Assembly: GCA_937859105.1 (NCBI GenBank)
Contig: CALMAD010000290.1
Location: forward strand, 1-6,078
DNA length: 6,078 nt
Reading direction: 5' to 3'
From: an uncultured Propionibacteriaceae bacterium
Lineage (GTDB): Bacteria > Actinomycetota > Actinomycetes > Propionibacteriales > Propionibacteriaceae
A program made the translations under genes and the position numbers. Shown in pieces: positions 1 to 6,021 of the stretch. The notes under the pieces were generated by a model that was not told the DNA's origin, did not search any database, and saw only the letters and a program-made list of their open reading frames with translations. The first letter of the stretch is position 1. Each line of letters starts with the position of its first letter.

Positions 1-24
1 CCGGAACGCTCGTCGAAGGCTTGG

Positions 25-30
25 TAGAGT
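25..30 (+). promoter_or_regulatory. Possible -10 element upstream of ribF
   Basis: The hexamer TAGAGT fits the actinobacterial -10 pattern TANNNT and lies 28 bases before the chosen ribF start, which would leave a leader of about 20 bases carrying the ribosome binding site. The position expected for a -35 box (around 2-7, CGGAAC) is a poor match to TTGACA and sits at the window edge. A TAG in frame 1 also falls at 25-27, so this could equally be the end of an upstream gene. Confidence 0.3.
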
Positions 31-58
31 GCGGGACGGTCCAGGGCGGAAGGCAGGC

Positions 59-988
59 ATGAGCGAATCGGTCGTCGTCATCGGCAACTTCGACGGCGTG
101 CACCCGGGGCACCGCAGGGTGCTGGAGGCGGCCCACCAGGCCGAGCCCACGCTGCCGCTGATCGTGGTCACCTTCTGGCCGCACCCGCTGTCGGTGCTGC
201 GCCCCGGGCACGGGCCGCAGTTGCTCACCCGGCTGGAGGAGCGCATCGCGTTGCTGAAGCAGGCGGGCGCCGACGAGGTGCGCGTGATCGACTTCACGCA
301 CGACTTCGCGTCGTGGACGCCGGAGCGCTTCCTCAGCGACGTGATCCGGCCGCTCCGCCCGCGTCGGGTCGTGGTGGGGGAGAACTTTCGGTTCGGCCGG
401 GGGGCGTCGGGAACGGTGGAAACGCTGCGCGAGTACGGGCGCGGCCGGTTCGAGGTGACCGCGCTGAGCCTGGTGCAGTTCGAGTCGGAGGATACGTGCT
501 CCACGCTGATCCGGCAGCAGCTGGCCGCCGGCAACGTGCGCCGCGCCGCGGAGCACCTGGGGCGTCCGTTCCGGTTCAGCGGCGTCGTGCAGCAAGGCGA
601 CCGCCGCGGGCGCGAGCTGGGCTTCCCGACGGCGAACCTGCCGGTGCCCGCGATCCTCGCGTGCCCGGCCGACGGCGTCTATGCGGGCTGGGTGACCCGG
701 CTCGACGGGCTGGACGCCCACGGCGTCCCGCTGGCCGGGCGTGCGCCGGAGCGCTGGCCGGCCGCGATCTCGGTCGGCACGAACCCCACCTTCGACGGCC
801 TCCAGCGGCGCGTGGAGAGCTACGTGCTCGACCGCACCGACCTCGAGCTGTACGGGGCGCGCATCGCGGTGGACTTCATCGACCACATCCGGGGCCAGGT
901 GAAGTTCAACGCCATCGACGACCTGATCGTCCGCATGCGCGACGACGTCGATCGCTGCCGGACGCTGCTGCGGCAGGAAGCGGCCTAG
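59..988 (+). CDS. ribF: Bifunctional riboflavin kinase / FAD synthetase (RibF)
   Basis: This cytoplasmic enzyme phosphorylates riboflavin to FMN and then adenylylates FMN to FAD, using ATP in both steps. The 309-residue product has the usual family length and order. The N-terminal FMN adenylyltransferase domain shows the nucleotidyltransferase motif GNFDGVHPGH (residues 9-18), the GENFRFGRGASGT segment (107-119) and an STLIR motif (148-152, usually SSTRIR). The C-terminal riboflavin kinase domain shows GRELGFPTAN (184-193), ISVGTNPTFDG (237-247) and VESYVLD (252-258), whose Glu253 aligns with the catalytic base. The ATG at 59 is preferred over an in-frame GTG at 29 because GGAAGG at 48-53 is well spaced and conserved homology begins just inside. 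The protein lacks the short segment (about 10-15 residues) that often precedes the first motif. It also has an extra stretch around residues 216-232 inside the kinase domain. In many actinobacteria ribF follows truB, but the window starts too late to show this. Confidence 0.96.
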   Translation: MSESVVVIGNFDGVHPGHRRVLEAAHQAEPTLPLIVVTFWPHPLSVLRPGHGPQLLTRLEERIALLKQAGADEVRVIDFTHDFASWTPERFLSDVIRPLRPRRVVVGENFRFGRGASGTVETLREYGRGRFEVTALSLVQFESEDTCSTLIRQQLAAGNVRRAAEHLGRPFRFSGVVQQGDRRGRELGFPTANLPVPAILACPADGVYAGWVTRLDGLDAHGVPLAGRAPERWPAAISVGTNPTFDGLQRRVESYVLDRTDLELYGARIAVDFIDHIRGQVKFNAIDDLIVRMRDDVDRCRTLLRQEAA

Positions 989-1060
989 CGCCGGGCCAAA
1001 GGTGCCGTGAGCCTCGCCGAAAGACTGAATAGGTAAGAAGGTCGGGGCACTTTCGAACGA

Positions 1061-1090
1061 TTGCGGGTCCCTCGCGCGGGTGACCATACT
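1061..1090 (+). promoter_or_regulatory. Sigma70-type promoter feeding a probable leaderless start
   Basis: A -35-like TTGCGG (1061-1066) and a -10-like CATACT (1085-1090, 4 of 6 matches to TATAAT) are separated by 18 bases. Transcription starting 6-7 bases after the -10 box would begin at or next to the GTG at 1097, giving an mRNA with no leader. Leaderless genes are common in actinobacteria. No Shine-Dalgarno sequence precedes that GTG, which supports this reading. Confidence 0.5.
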
Positions 1091-1096
1091 GATCCT

Positions 1097-1537
1097 GTGC
1101 GAATCTCGCTGACGACGTGGTTCCCGACGCCCAACGGGGGGCGGCGGGTCGCCGGGCTGTCGTCCCGGCACATCGAAGACGTGGACGCCCTCGGTCGCCG
1201 CGTCCTCGCCCAGCATGAGCGGGCGCTCGCCGAGCGCGCCGCCGACCGTCTGGAGGCCCTGCGCGCCGACGGCGTCCGGCTGTGGTCGGTGGAGCCCGCG
1301 TCGCGTCCGGGGTGCTGGCGGCTGGGGTTCGCCGACGGCTCGGGCGTGTTGGTGCGCGGCGGGCGTCCGGATGACCTGGCCAGCGCAGGCGACATCCTCC
1401 GCGCCGGGGGTGTCATCGCGCAGGTGCCGCTGGAGGGCACTCTCCCGCTCAGCGTGCTGCTGGTCGGCACGCACGTGAGCGCCCGCGTGCAGGTGGTCTG
1501 CCTCGCGGACGCTCAGGTTCCGGCGCTGCGGCGCTGA
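1097..1537 (+). CDS. Uncharacterised 146-residue protein, probably leaderless
   Basis: I do not recognise this protein. It begins MRISLTTWFPTP, continues through a charged, probably helical stretch (about residues 23-58, rich in Ala, Arg, Glu and Leu), and ends in a segment with alternating hydrophobic residues that looks beta-rich (about 60-146). There is no signal peptide, membrane segment or clear catalytic motif, so it is probably soluble and cytoplasmic. The start is chosen at GTG 1097 because a promoter-like pair ends 7 bases upstream. The TTG at 1061 also opens the frame but would coincide with the -35 box and has no ribosome binding site. It lies 108 bases after ribF on the same strand and converges with the acetyltransferase gene. 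The frame is well supported by composition, although an antisense frame (985-1470) is also open. No function is assigned. Confidence 0.75.
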   Translation: MRISLTTWFPTPNGGRRVAGLSSRHIEDVDALGRRVLAQHERALAERAADRLEALRADGVRLWSVEPASRPGCWRLGFADGSGVLVRGGRPDDLASAGDILRAGGVIAQVPLEGTLPLSVLLVGTHVSARVQVVCLADAQVPALRR

Positions 1538-1547
1538 CGCCCGGGCA

Positions 1548-1561
1548 CGCCCGGCCGGGCG
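1548..1561. terminator. GC-rich palindrome between convergent genes, possible bidirectional terminator
   Basis: CGCCCGGCCGGGCG is a perfect 14-base palindrome able to form a 5-bp stem with a GGCC loop, with imperfect extension on both sides. It sits in the 39-base gap between the ends of two convergent genes, where termination in both directions is expected. Neither side has a T-tract, so strength and mechanism are uncertain. Confidence 0.4.
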
Positions 1562-1576
1562 CCCCGCGCGTTCGTC

Positions 1577-2086
1577 TCAGGCGGAGATGCGCAGCGACTT
1601 GCGGTAGATCGCGTCGTGCCCCTTGACCTCGGTCTCGGTGCCGTCCTCGGCGATCGTGAGGTAGGTGGCGACGCGGTGGTGGCCGGTCGGCGTGTAATCG
1701 AGCCCGATGTACATCGGGATGGCGGCCGGGTTCTCGGGGTCGACGCCGAGCTGGATCTCATCGAAGCCGTGCCGGCTGGCGAGCGTCTCCAGGTACTGCG
1801 ACAGGGCGGCGCCGAGGCCCCGGCGGCGGAACTCCGGATACACCCACAGGTTCTTCATCTCGGGCCGCAGGTCGGTCTCCTCGCGGCAGTCGAGGACGAC
1901 GTAGCCGCCCAGCTCGCCACCCACGAACCCCACCACCAGGAAGTAGTCGCCCTGCTCCTGCAACTCGAAGTGCTTCTCGGCGAAACTCGCGTCGGGGTTG
2001 GGTTCGCGATGCGCGAGGGCCTCAGCGTCATCGGCGTTGGCCAACCGCACGTCGATGGAGGTCTTGGGGGTGTTCTGCTGGCTCAT
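1577..2086 (-). CDS. GNAT-family N-acetyltransferase
   Basis: This is a single-domain 169-residue acetyltransferase of the GNAT fold, which transfers an acetyl group from acetyl-CoA to an amine. The substrate cannot be told from the sequence. Motif A, the acetyl-CoA pyrophosphate-binding region, is clear: a beta strand MKNLWVYPEF (77-86) runs into RRRGLGAAL (87-95), matching R-x-x-G-x-G. The strand IQLGVD (111-116) followed by NPAAIPMYIGLDY (119-131) fits motif B, where the loop and Tyr126 often contact CoA or act as the general acid. FLVVGFVGGELGGYVVL (49-65) is the central hairpin. The ATG is preceded by GAGGAGG (2091-2097 on the plus strand) 4 bases away, a strong ribosome binding site. 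The gene stands alone: convergent with the unknown gene and divergent from the lipoprotein. The roughly 35 residues after motif B form an extra tail, perhaps contributing to substrate binding. Confidence 0.9.
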   Translation of the reverse strand: MSQQNTPKTSIDVRLANADDAEALAHREPNPDASFAEKHFELQEQGDYFLVVGFVGGELGGYVVLDCREETDLRPEMKNLWVYPEFRRRGLGAALSQYLETLASRHGFDEIQLGVDPENPAAIPMYIGLDYTPTGHHRVATYLTIAEDGTETEVKGHDAIYRKSLRISA

Positions 2087-2269
2087 GGGCCCTCCTCGTT
2101 GCGATCATGTTTCGGCATCAGTGTGTCCTAGGCCCCCCTTTCTCAACAAGGTGGTCCGCCCCTCGGGCACCGCCCGCGCGGGGCCGCCGGATTGCGCTGC
2201 GGGCCCCCGCGGGAGTACCGGGTAGCCTCGGGGGAGTTCTGTTGCCCGCACATCCCGCTGGAGGAACCC
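2087..2269. other. Divergent intergenic region, acetyltransferase / lipoprotein
   Basis: These 183 bases must hold promoters for both divergent genes. The acetyltransferase ribosome binding site is at 2091-2097 and that of the lipoprotein (GGAGGAA, 2260-2266) is at the other end. The middle is GC-rich, with a short inverted repeat (GCGGG/CCCGC) around 2198-2212. I find no good -35/-10 pair for the minus-strand gene. No small ORF or RNA gene is convincing here. Confidence 0.5.
2223..2228 (+). promoter_or_regulatory. Possible -10 element for the lipoprotein gene
   Basis: TAGCCT fits TANNNT and would give a leader of about 35 bases containing the GGAGGAA ribosome binding site. No convincing -35 hexamer lies 16-19 bases upstream; the nearest TTG-type sequence (TTGCGC, 2192-2197) is 25 bases away. 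This is a weak call. Confidence 0.3.
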
Positions 2270-3007
2270 ATGCGCGTCCTGCCCCGTCTCTGCCTCGCGG
2301 CCGTCGCCGTGCTCGCCGTCGGGTGTACGGCCCCCTCGGGCACGACCCCCGCGCCCGACTCGCCGGCTGCCGGCACCCCGAGCGCGGCCGCACCGACGGC
2401 GTCCCCGACGGCCGCAGGCACCGTCGCGAGCGTCGCCCCGGGCCAGGAGGTGGACGCCCACGCCCTGCTGGCGGCCGTCGCGAAGGCGCAGCGGGACGCG
2501 AAGACGTCGACGGCGTCCTTCGAGGTGACGAAGGCCGACAAGAGCGTCGTGGCCAGCGGGACGGCGGCTCTCGACTTCGGCGGCGAGACGACCCGCATGT
2601 ACGCGAAGGGCACGCAGCAGGGCGGCGTCGAGGTGATGATCGACGGCGCGACCGCCTACGTGAAGGCCGGCGAGCTCACGCAGGGCAAGTGGCTGAAGGG
2701 GTCGCTGAGCAGCGTCCCGGAGGCCGTGCGCGACGTGCAGCAGTCCTATGACGCGGCGGCGCTGCAGGGCGGCGTCGACAAGGCGGTGTTCCGGGGCGAG
2801 GAGACCGTCGAAGGAGTTCGGGCGCGCCACTACACGCTGACCGGGTCGGGCCGCACCCAGGAGTTGTGGGTCGGGCCTGACTACCGGCCCGTCCGTTCGC
2901 AGTGGCCCGAGAGCGAAGGCACCTTCACGACGACATTCTCCGGCTACGGCCGGCCCGTGACGATCCCGACGCCGCCGGCGTCCGAGGTCGTGCAACTGCC
3001 GGGCTGA
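2270..3007 (+). CDS. Secreted lipoprotein, LppX/LprAFG-like
   Basis: The 245-residue product is a predicted lipoprotein anchored to the outer face of the cytoplasmic membrane. It has a short positive n-region (MRVLPR), a hydrophobic core and a lipobox ending AVGC, with Cys19 as the lipidated residue. A Thr/Ala/Pro/Ser-rich tether (about residues 20-60) follows, then a folded domain. The domain pattern is a strand-rich half with MIDGATAYVKAGE and GKWLKG, then QELWVGPDYRPVRSQW and a final SGYGRPVTIPTPPASEVV. This resembles actinobacterial lipoproteins related to LppX/LprAFG, which share the LolA-like fold and bind lipids or glycolipids. The family assignment rests on pattern, not on a database match, so lipid transport is inferred. 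The ATG at 2270 is chosen over upstream in-frame starts because GGAGGAA lies 3 bases away and it gives a perfect signal peptide. The gene is monocistronic, followed by two hairpins. Confidence 0.87.
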   Translation: MRVLPRLCLAAVAVLAVGCTAPSGTTPAPDSPAAGTPSAAAPTASPTAAGTVASVAPGQEVDAHALLAAVAKAQRDAKTSTASFEVTKADKSVVASGTAALDFGGETTRMYAKGTQQGGVEVMIDGATAYVKAGELTQGKWLKGSLSSVPEAVRDVQQSYDAAALQGGVDKAVFRGEETVEGVRARHYTLTGSGRTQELWVGPDYRPVRSQWPESEGTFTTTFSGYGRPVTIPTPPASEVVQLPG

Positions 3008-3016
3008 CGAGAGGAC

Positions 3017-3034
3017 GCCCGCCGATCGGCGGGC
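3017..3034. terminator. First terminator-like hairpin after the lipoprotein gene
   Basis: An 18-base perfect palindrome, GCCCGCC-GATC-GGCGGGC, forms a 7-bp stem with a GATC loop 9 bases after the lipoprotein stop codon. It is very GC-rich and has no T-tract after it. It probably acts with the stronger hairpin that follows. Confidence 0.5.
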
Positions 3035-3044
3035 CTGAGGACGC

Positions 3045-3078
3045 CACAGGGGCGGGTCCGCACGGACCCGCCCCTGTG
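3045..3078. terminator. Strong bidirectional hairpin between lipoprotein and pntB
   Basis: CACAGGGGCGGGTCC (3045-3059) and GGACCCGCCCCTGTG (3064-3078) form a perfect 15-bp stem with a four-base GCAC loop. It lies in the 88-base gap between the convergent lipoprotein and pntB genes, so it can terminate transcripts from both sides. The sequence after it on the plus strand is TGTAAT rather than a T-run, as is usual for terminators in GC-rich actinobacteria. Confidence 0.8.
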
Positions 3079-3095
3079 TGTAATCCGGCGCTGTC

Positions 3096-4463
3096 TCAGA
3101 CGAGCGTCTTGAGGTTCGCGATGACGTCGGCGACGGCCTGCTGGGCCGAGCCGTACAGCATCGAGGTGTTGTCGGCGTAGAACAGCAGGTTCTCGACGCC
3201 GGAGTAGCCCTTGCCGCGGCCGCGCTTGATGACGATGGCCTGGTGCGCCTGGTCGGCGTTCAGGATCGGCATGCCGTAGATCGGCGAACTCTTGTCGCTG
3301 CGCGCCGCCGGGTTCACGACGTCGTTGGCCCCGATCACGAGGGCGACGTCGGTCTGGCTGAACTCGTCGTTGATCTCCTCGAGGTCGTAGATCATGTCGT
3401 ACGGGACGCCGGCCTCGGCCAGCAGCACGTTCATGTGACCGGGCATGCGGCCCGCCACCGGGTGGATGGCGAACTTCACCTCGACGCCGGCGTCCTCCAG
3501 CAGCTTGGTCATCTCCCAGACCTTGTGCTGCGCGCCGGCGACGGCCATGCCGTAGCCCGGGATGATGACGACCTTCTCGGCGTAGCGCATGGCCGCGGCG
3601 GCGTCCATGGCGCTCATCTCCTTCATCGAGCCCTCGACCTCGGCCGCGCCCTCCTGGGCCTCGCCGGTGAGCGGGGTGAAGATGACGTTCTTGATGGGCC
3701 GGTTCATGGCCTTGGCCATGAGCTGGGTGAGCAGCGTGCCGGAGGCACCGACGACGATGCCGGCGATGATGAGTGCCGGGTTGCCGAGGACGTAGCCCTC
3801 GAAGCCGACCGCCAGGCCGGTGAAGGCGTTCAGCAGCGAGATGACGACCGGCATGTCGGCCCCGCCGATGGGGGAGACGACGATGACGCCGAGCAGCAGC
3901 GAGATCAGGAAGAACAGCACGACCGCCACCCCGTTGCCGGTGGCGATGACGATGATCGCGAGGATCAGGGTCACGGCGGCGAGGCCGATGTTCGTGAGGT
4001 TCTGGCCCGGCAGGCGCAGGGCCTTCTTCATGATGCCCTGCAGCTTCAGGAACGCGACGACCGAGCCGGAGAACGCGACACAGCCGATCAGCGCGCCGAG
4101 GGTCGCCATGATGGCCACCACCGGACGATCGATGTGCCCGCCCGCGAACTCCATCGCGGCGATGAGCGCGGCCGCGCCGCCGCCCATGCCGTTGTAGACC
4201 GCCACCATCTGAGGCATGTCGGTCATCTTCACGACCTTGCCGAGCCAGGCTGCGACGCCGCCGCCGATCGCCATGGCCAGCACCATGAGGATCAGGTTCT
4301 GCGTGCCCGGAATGAGCAGTGTCGTGACGGTGGCGACGAGCATGCCGACGCCCGCCCACATGATGCCGCGCTTGGCGGTGACGGGCGAGCTCATGGCCTT
4401 CAGGCCGAGGATGAACAGGACGGCGACGATGAGGTACACGCCGTTGACAAGAACGAAAGCCAT
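3096..4463 (-). CDS. pntB: NAD(P) transhydrogenase subunit beta (PntB)
   Basis: PntB provides most of the proton channel (domain II) and the NADP(H)-binding domain III of the membrane transhydrogenase, which couples proton entry to reduction of NADP+ by NADH. Residues 1 to about 250 form eight or nine hydrophobic helices (roughly 1-20, 33-53, 55-75, 86-106, 115-138, 160-178, 180-197, 206-225, 229-248). MPQMVAVYNG (83-92) and GGADMP (200-205, Asp203 matching a conserved channel Asp) are channel motifs. Domain III starts near 285 and shows PGYGMAVAGAQ (302-312), HPVAGRMPGHMNVLLAEA (334-351), GANDVVNPAA (378-387) and KRG (413-415), whose Lys-Arg contact the NADP 2'-phosphate in known structures. 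The length of 455 is normal. The ATG lies 2 bases after the pntAB stop, so translation is probably coupled. Two features differ from E. coli PntB: Asn91 replaces the channel His, and GSAQ (438-441) replaces GDAK. Confidence 0.97.
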   Translation of the reverse strand: MAFVLVNGVYLIVAVLFILGLKAMSSPVTAKRGIMWAGVGMLVATVTTLLIPGTQNLILMVLAMAIGGGVAAWLGKVVKMTDMPQMVAVYNGMGGGAAALIAAMEFAGGHIDRPVVAIMATLGALIGCVAFSGSVVAFLKLQGIMKKALRLPGQNLTNIGLAAVTLILAIIVIATGNGVAVVLFFLISLLLGVIVVSPIGGADMPVVISLLNAFTGLAVGFEGYVLGNPALIIAGIVVGASGTLLTQLMAKAMNRPIKNVIFTPLTGEAQEGAAEVEGSMKEMSAMDAAAAMRYAEKVVIIPGYGMAVAGAQHKVWEMTKLLEDAGVEVKFAIHPVAGRMPGHMNVLLAEAGVPYDMIYDLEEINDEFSQTDVALVIGANDVVNPAARSDKSSPIYGMPILNADQAHQAIVIKRGRGKGYSGVENLLFYADNTSMLYGSAQQAVADVIANLKTLV

Positions 4464-4465
4464 GA

Positions 4466-4777
4466 TCAGTTCTCACCCTCGCTCTTCGCAGCGACCTGCT
4501 TCTTCTTGGACGCGAACATGCCCAGCATGCGGTCGGTCACGACGTAGCCGCCGGCGGCGTTCGCGGCGCCGAGCAGCACGGCGAGGAACCCGAGCGTGAT
4601 CTGCAGCGGCCCTTGCGCGTTGCCGAGGGCGAACATCGCGCCGACGAGCACGACGCCGTGGACGAAGTTGGAGCCCGACATGAGGGGCGTGTGCAGGATC
4701 ACCGGGACCCTGGAGATGACCTCGTAGCCGACGAACGCCGCCAGCACGAAGATGTAGAGGTAGAGCAGATCGATCAT
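4466..4777 (-). CDS. pntAB: NAD(P) transhydrogenase subunit alpha part 2 (PntAB)
   Basis: This 103-residue membrane protein supplies the remaining helices of the proton-conducting domain II; in E. coli the same helices are fused to the end of PntA. Three hydrophobic segments are visible (about 3-20, 37-52 and 57-80). The family signature HTPLMSGSNFVHG (29-41) lies between the first and second, and GGYVVTDRMLGMF (76-88) closes the third. A short Lys-rich cytoplasmic tail follows. His40 in the signature is found where E. coli PntA has a non-ionisable residue, and probably takes part in proton transfer (see findings). The ATG overlaps the pntAA stop codon in an ATGA arrangement, with AGGAG 8 bases upstream inside pntAA. 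It is small but typical of split-type transhydrogenases. Confidence 0.95.
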   Translation of the reverse strand: MIDLLYLYIFVLAAFVGYEVISRVPVILHTPLMSGSNFVHGVVLVGAMFALGNAQGPLQITLGFLAVLLGAANAAGGYVVTDRMLGMFASKKKQVAAKSEGEN

Positions 4778-6021
4778 GCCTGAGGCTCCTGGTCGGTGGT
4801 CGGGAGGGGCTGGACGGCCGTGGCGTCCACAGCGGGCGCCGGCTGCACGTCGGTGGGCGCCTGGTCGGCGAGCGGATCCGCCGCGCGGACCGCGACGGTC
4901 TGGAGGCCCAGGACCTTGCCGACGCTCTGGTGGGCGACGTACCCGCCGTGCGTGAGCGCCGTGCCGCGGATCACCTCGTCGGACCAGTCGATGACCAGTT
5001 CGCCGTCCGTGATCATGGGCGCGGTGAAGTTGTACAGGTTGCGGCTGAACATCTCCGAGGTGTGCACGGGCATGCGGGCCGGCAGGTTCACCGGGCCGAC
5101 GACGTGGGCCGGGCCGACGCGCATCTCCTTGCCCGCGACCGTCCCCTCGACGTTGCCGCCGGTCTCGGCCGCCATGTCGACCACGACGCTGCCCGGGCGC
5201 ATCCCGTCCAGCATGGCGCGGGTCACGATCACCGGGGCCTTCTTGCCCGGCACCGCGGCCGTCGTGATCAGCACGTCCGTCTTCCCGATCGCCTTCGCCA
5301 GGGCCGCGGCCTGTTGGGCCTTCTCGTCCTCGGTGAGCTCGCGGGCGTAACCGCCGGTGCCCGCCGCGCTGACGCCCGTGTCGACGAACTTGGCGCCGAG
5401 CGACTCGACCTGCTCGCGCGTCTCCGGACGCACGTCGTAACCCTCCACGATCGCACCCAGCCGCTTGGCCGTCGCGATCGCCTGGAGGCCGGCCACACCG
5501 GCGCCGACGACGAGCACGCGCGCGGGCCGGATCGTGCCCGCCGCGTACGTCAGCATCGGGAAGAACTTGGGCGACCGCGTGGCGCCGATCAGCGCGCACT
5601 GGTAGCCGGACGCCGCCCCCTGGGAACTCAGAATGTCCATGCTCTGCGCCCGCGAGATGCGGGGGAGCAACTCCATGGCGAATGCGGTCACGCCCTGCTG
5701 GGCGAGCCGGGAGGCGTGCTCGGCGCTGCTGTACGGGGCGAGCAGACCCATCAGGATCTGCCCGGGCCGCAACTGCGCCTCAGCCTCGGGTGTCAGGTTG
5801 CCGGTGGTCCACACGATCTGCGCCGCCGAGATCACCTCGGCGGTCGAATCGACCCACGTGACCGCTAGATCGTCCTCGAGGAGGAACGCGCCCTGAGTGG
5901 CGCCTCGCTCCACCACGAGTTGGACGCCGAGGGCGTCCAACTTCTTGACGACGTCGGGCACGATCGGTGTCCGGGTCTCCGCAGGGTCGGCGTTCGCGGG
6001 GACGCCGATCACAACAGTCAT
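4774..6021 (-). CDS. pntAA: NAD(P) transhydrogenase subunit alpha part 1 (PntAA)
   Basis: PntAA is the soluble NAD(H)-binding domain I, bound to the cytoplasmic face of the complex, where hydride passes between NADH and the NADP+ held by PntB. The fold resembles alanine dehydrogenase. The RQD loop that holds the nicotinamide is present in PRISRAQSMD (120-129: Arg121, Gln126, Asp129). The Rossmann motif GAGVAG (173-178) is followed by Asp196 in EGYDVRPE, the acidic residue selecting NAD over NADP. The mobile loop around GTGGYARELTEDE (221-233, Tyr225), AAVPGKKAP (255-263) and ETGGNVEG (286-293) also match. The first domain segment ends near 380; about 35 Pro/Ala/Asp-rich residues follow, longer than the tail of most split-type proteins. 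The ATG has AAGGAG six bases upstream (6028-6033 on the plus strand). It heads the operon and overlaps pntAB by four bases. Confidence 0.97.
   Translation of the reverse strand: MTVVIGVPANADPAETRTPIVPDVVKKLDALGVQLVVERGATQGAFLLEDDLAVTWVDSTAEVISAAQIVWTTGNLTPEAEAQLRPGQILMGLLAPYSSAEHASRLAQQGVTAFAMELLPRISRAQSMDILSSQGAASGYQCALIGATRSPKFFPMLTYAAGTIRPARVLVVGAGVAGLQAIATAKRLGAIVEGYDVRPETREQVESLGAKFVDTGVSAAGTGGYARELTEDEKAQQAAALAKAIGKTDVLITTAAVPGKKAPVIVTRAMLDGMRPGSVVVDMAAETGGNVEGTVAGKEMRVGPAHVVGPVNLPARMPVHTSEMFSRNLYNFTAPMITDGELVIDWSDEVIRGTALTHGGYVAHQSVGKVLGLQTVAVRAADPLADQAPTDVQPAPAVDATAVQPLPTTDQEPQA

Noticed and set aside
1..27. Possible last codons of an upstream gene such as truB, ending at TAG 25-27
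   Set aside because: Eight codons are too few to identify, and the same bases can be read as a promoter -10 element.
985..1470. A 161-residue minus-strand open frame opposite the uncharacterised gene
   Set aside because: It is Ser/Arg/Pro-rich with no ribosome binding site seen and would overlap the end of ribF. The plus-strand frame has a promoter and more protein-like composition, although the opposite gene is itself unassigned, so some doubt remains.
1616..2131. A 171-residue plus-strand open frame antisense to the acetyltransferase gene
   Set aside because: The minus strand carries a clear GNAT motif A and a strong ribosome binding site; this frame has neither motif nor signal.
2944..4476. 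A 510-residue minus-strand open frame overlapping pntB
   Set aside because: It is rich in Arg, His, Gly and Pro with no recognisable domain, and overlaps pntB almost entirely in another frame. Long spurious frames are expected in GC-rich coding DNA.
3243..4547. A 434-residue plus-strand open frame antisense to pntB and pntAB
   Set aside because: Its composition (runs of Asp, His, Gly, Arg, Val) is that of an antisense shadow, and the strand opposite it has unmistakable transhydrogenase motifs.
4466..5599. Reading the 377-residue minus-strand frame as one fused protein
   Set aside because: Only its last 103 residues are protein-like (PntAB). The upstream part is an out-of-frame read of pntAA, and the ATG at 4777 has its own ribosome binding site and an ATGA overlap.
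2270..6021. A functional link between the lipoprotein and the transhydrogenase operon
   Set aside because: The genes converge and are separated by strong hairpins, so there is no shared transcript and adjacency alone is weak evidence.
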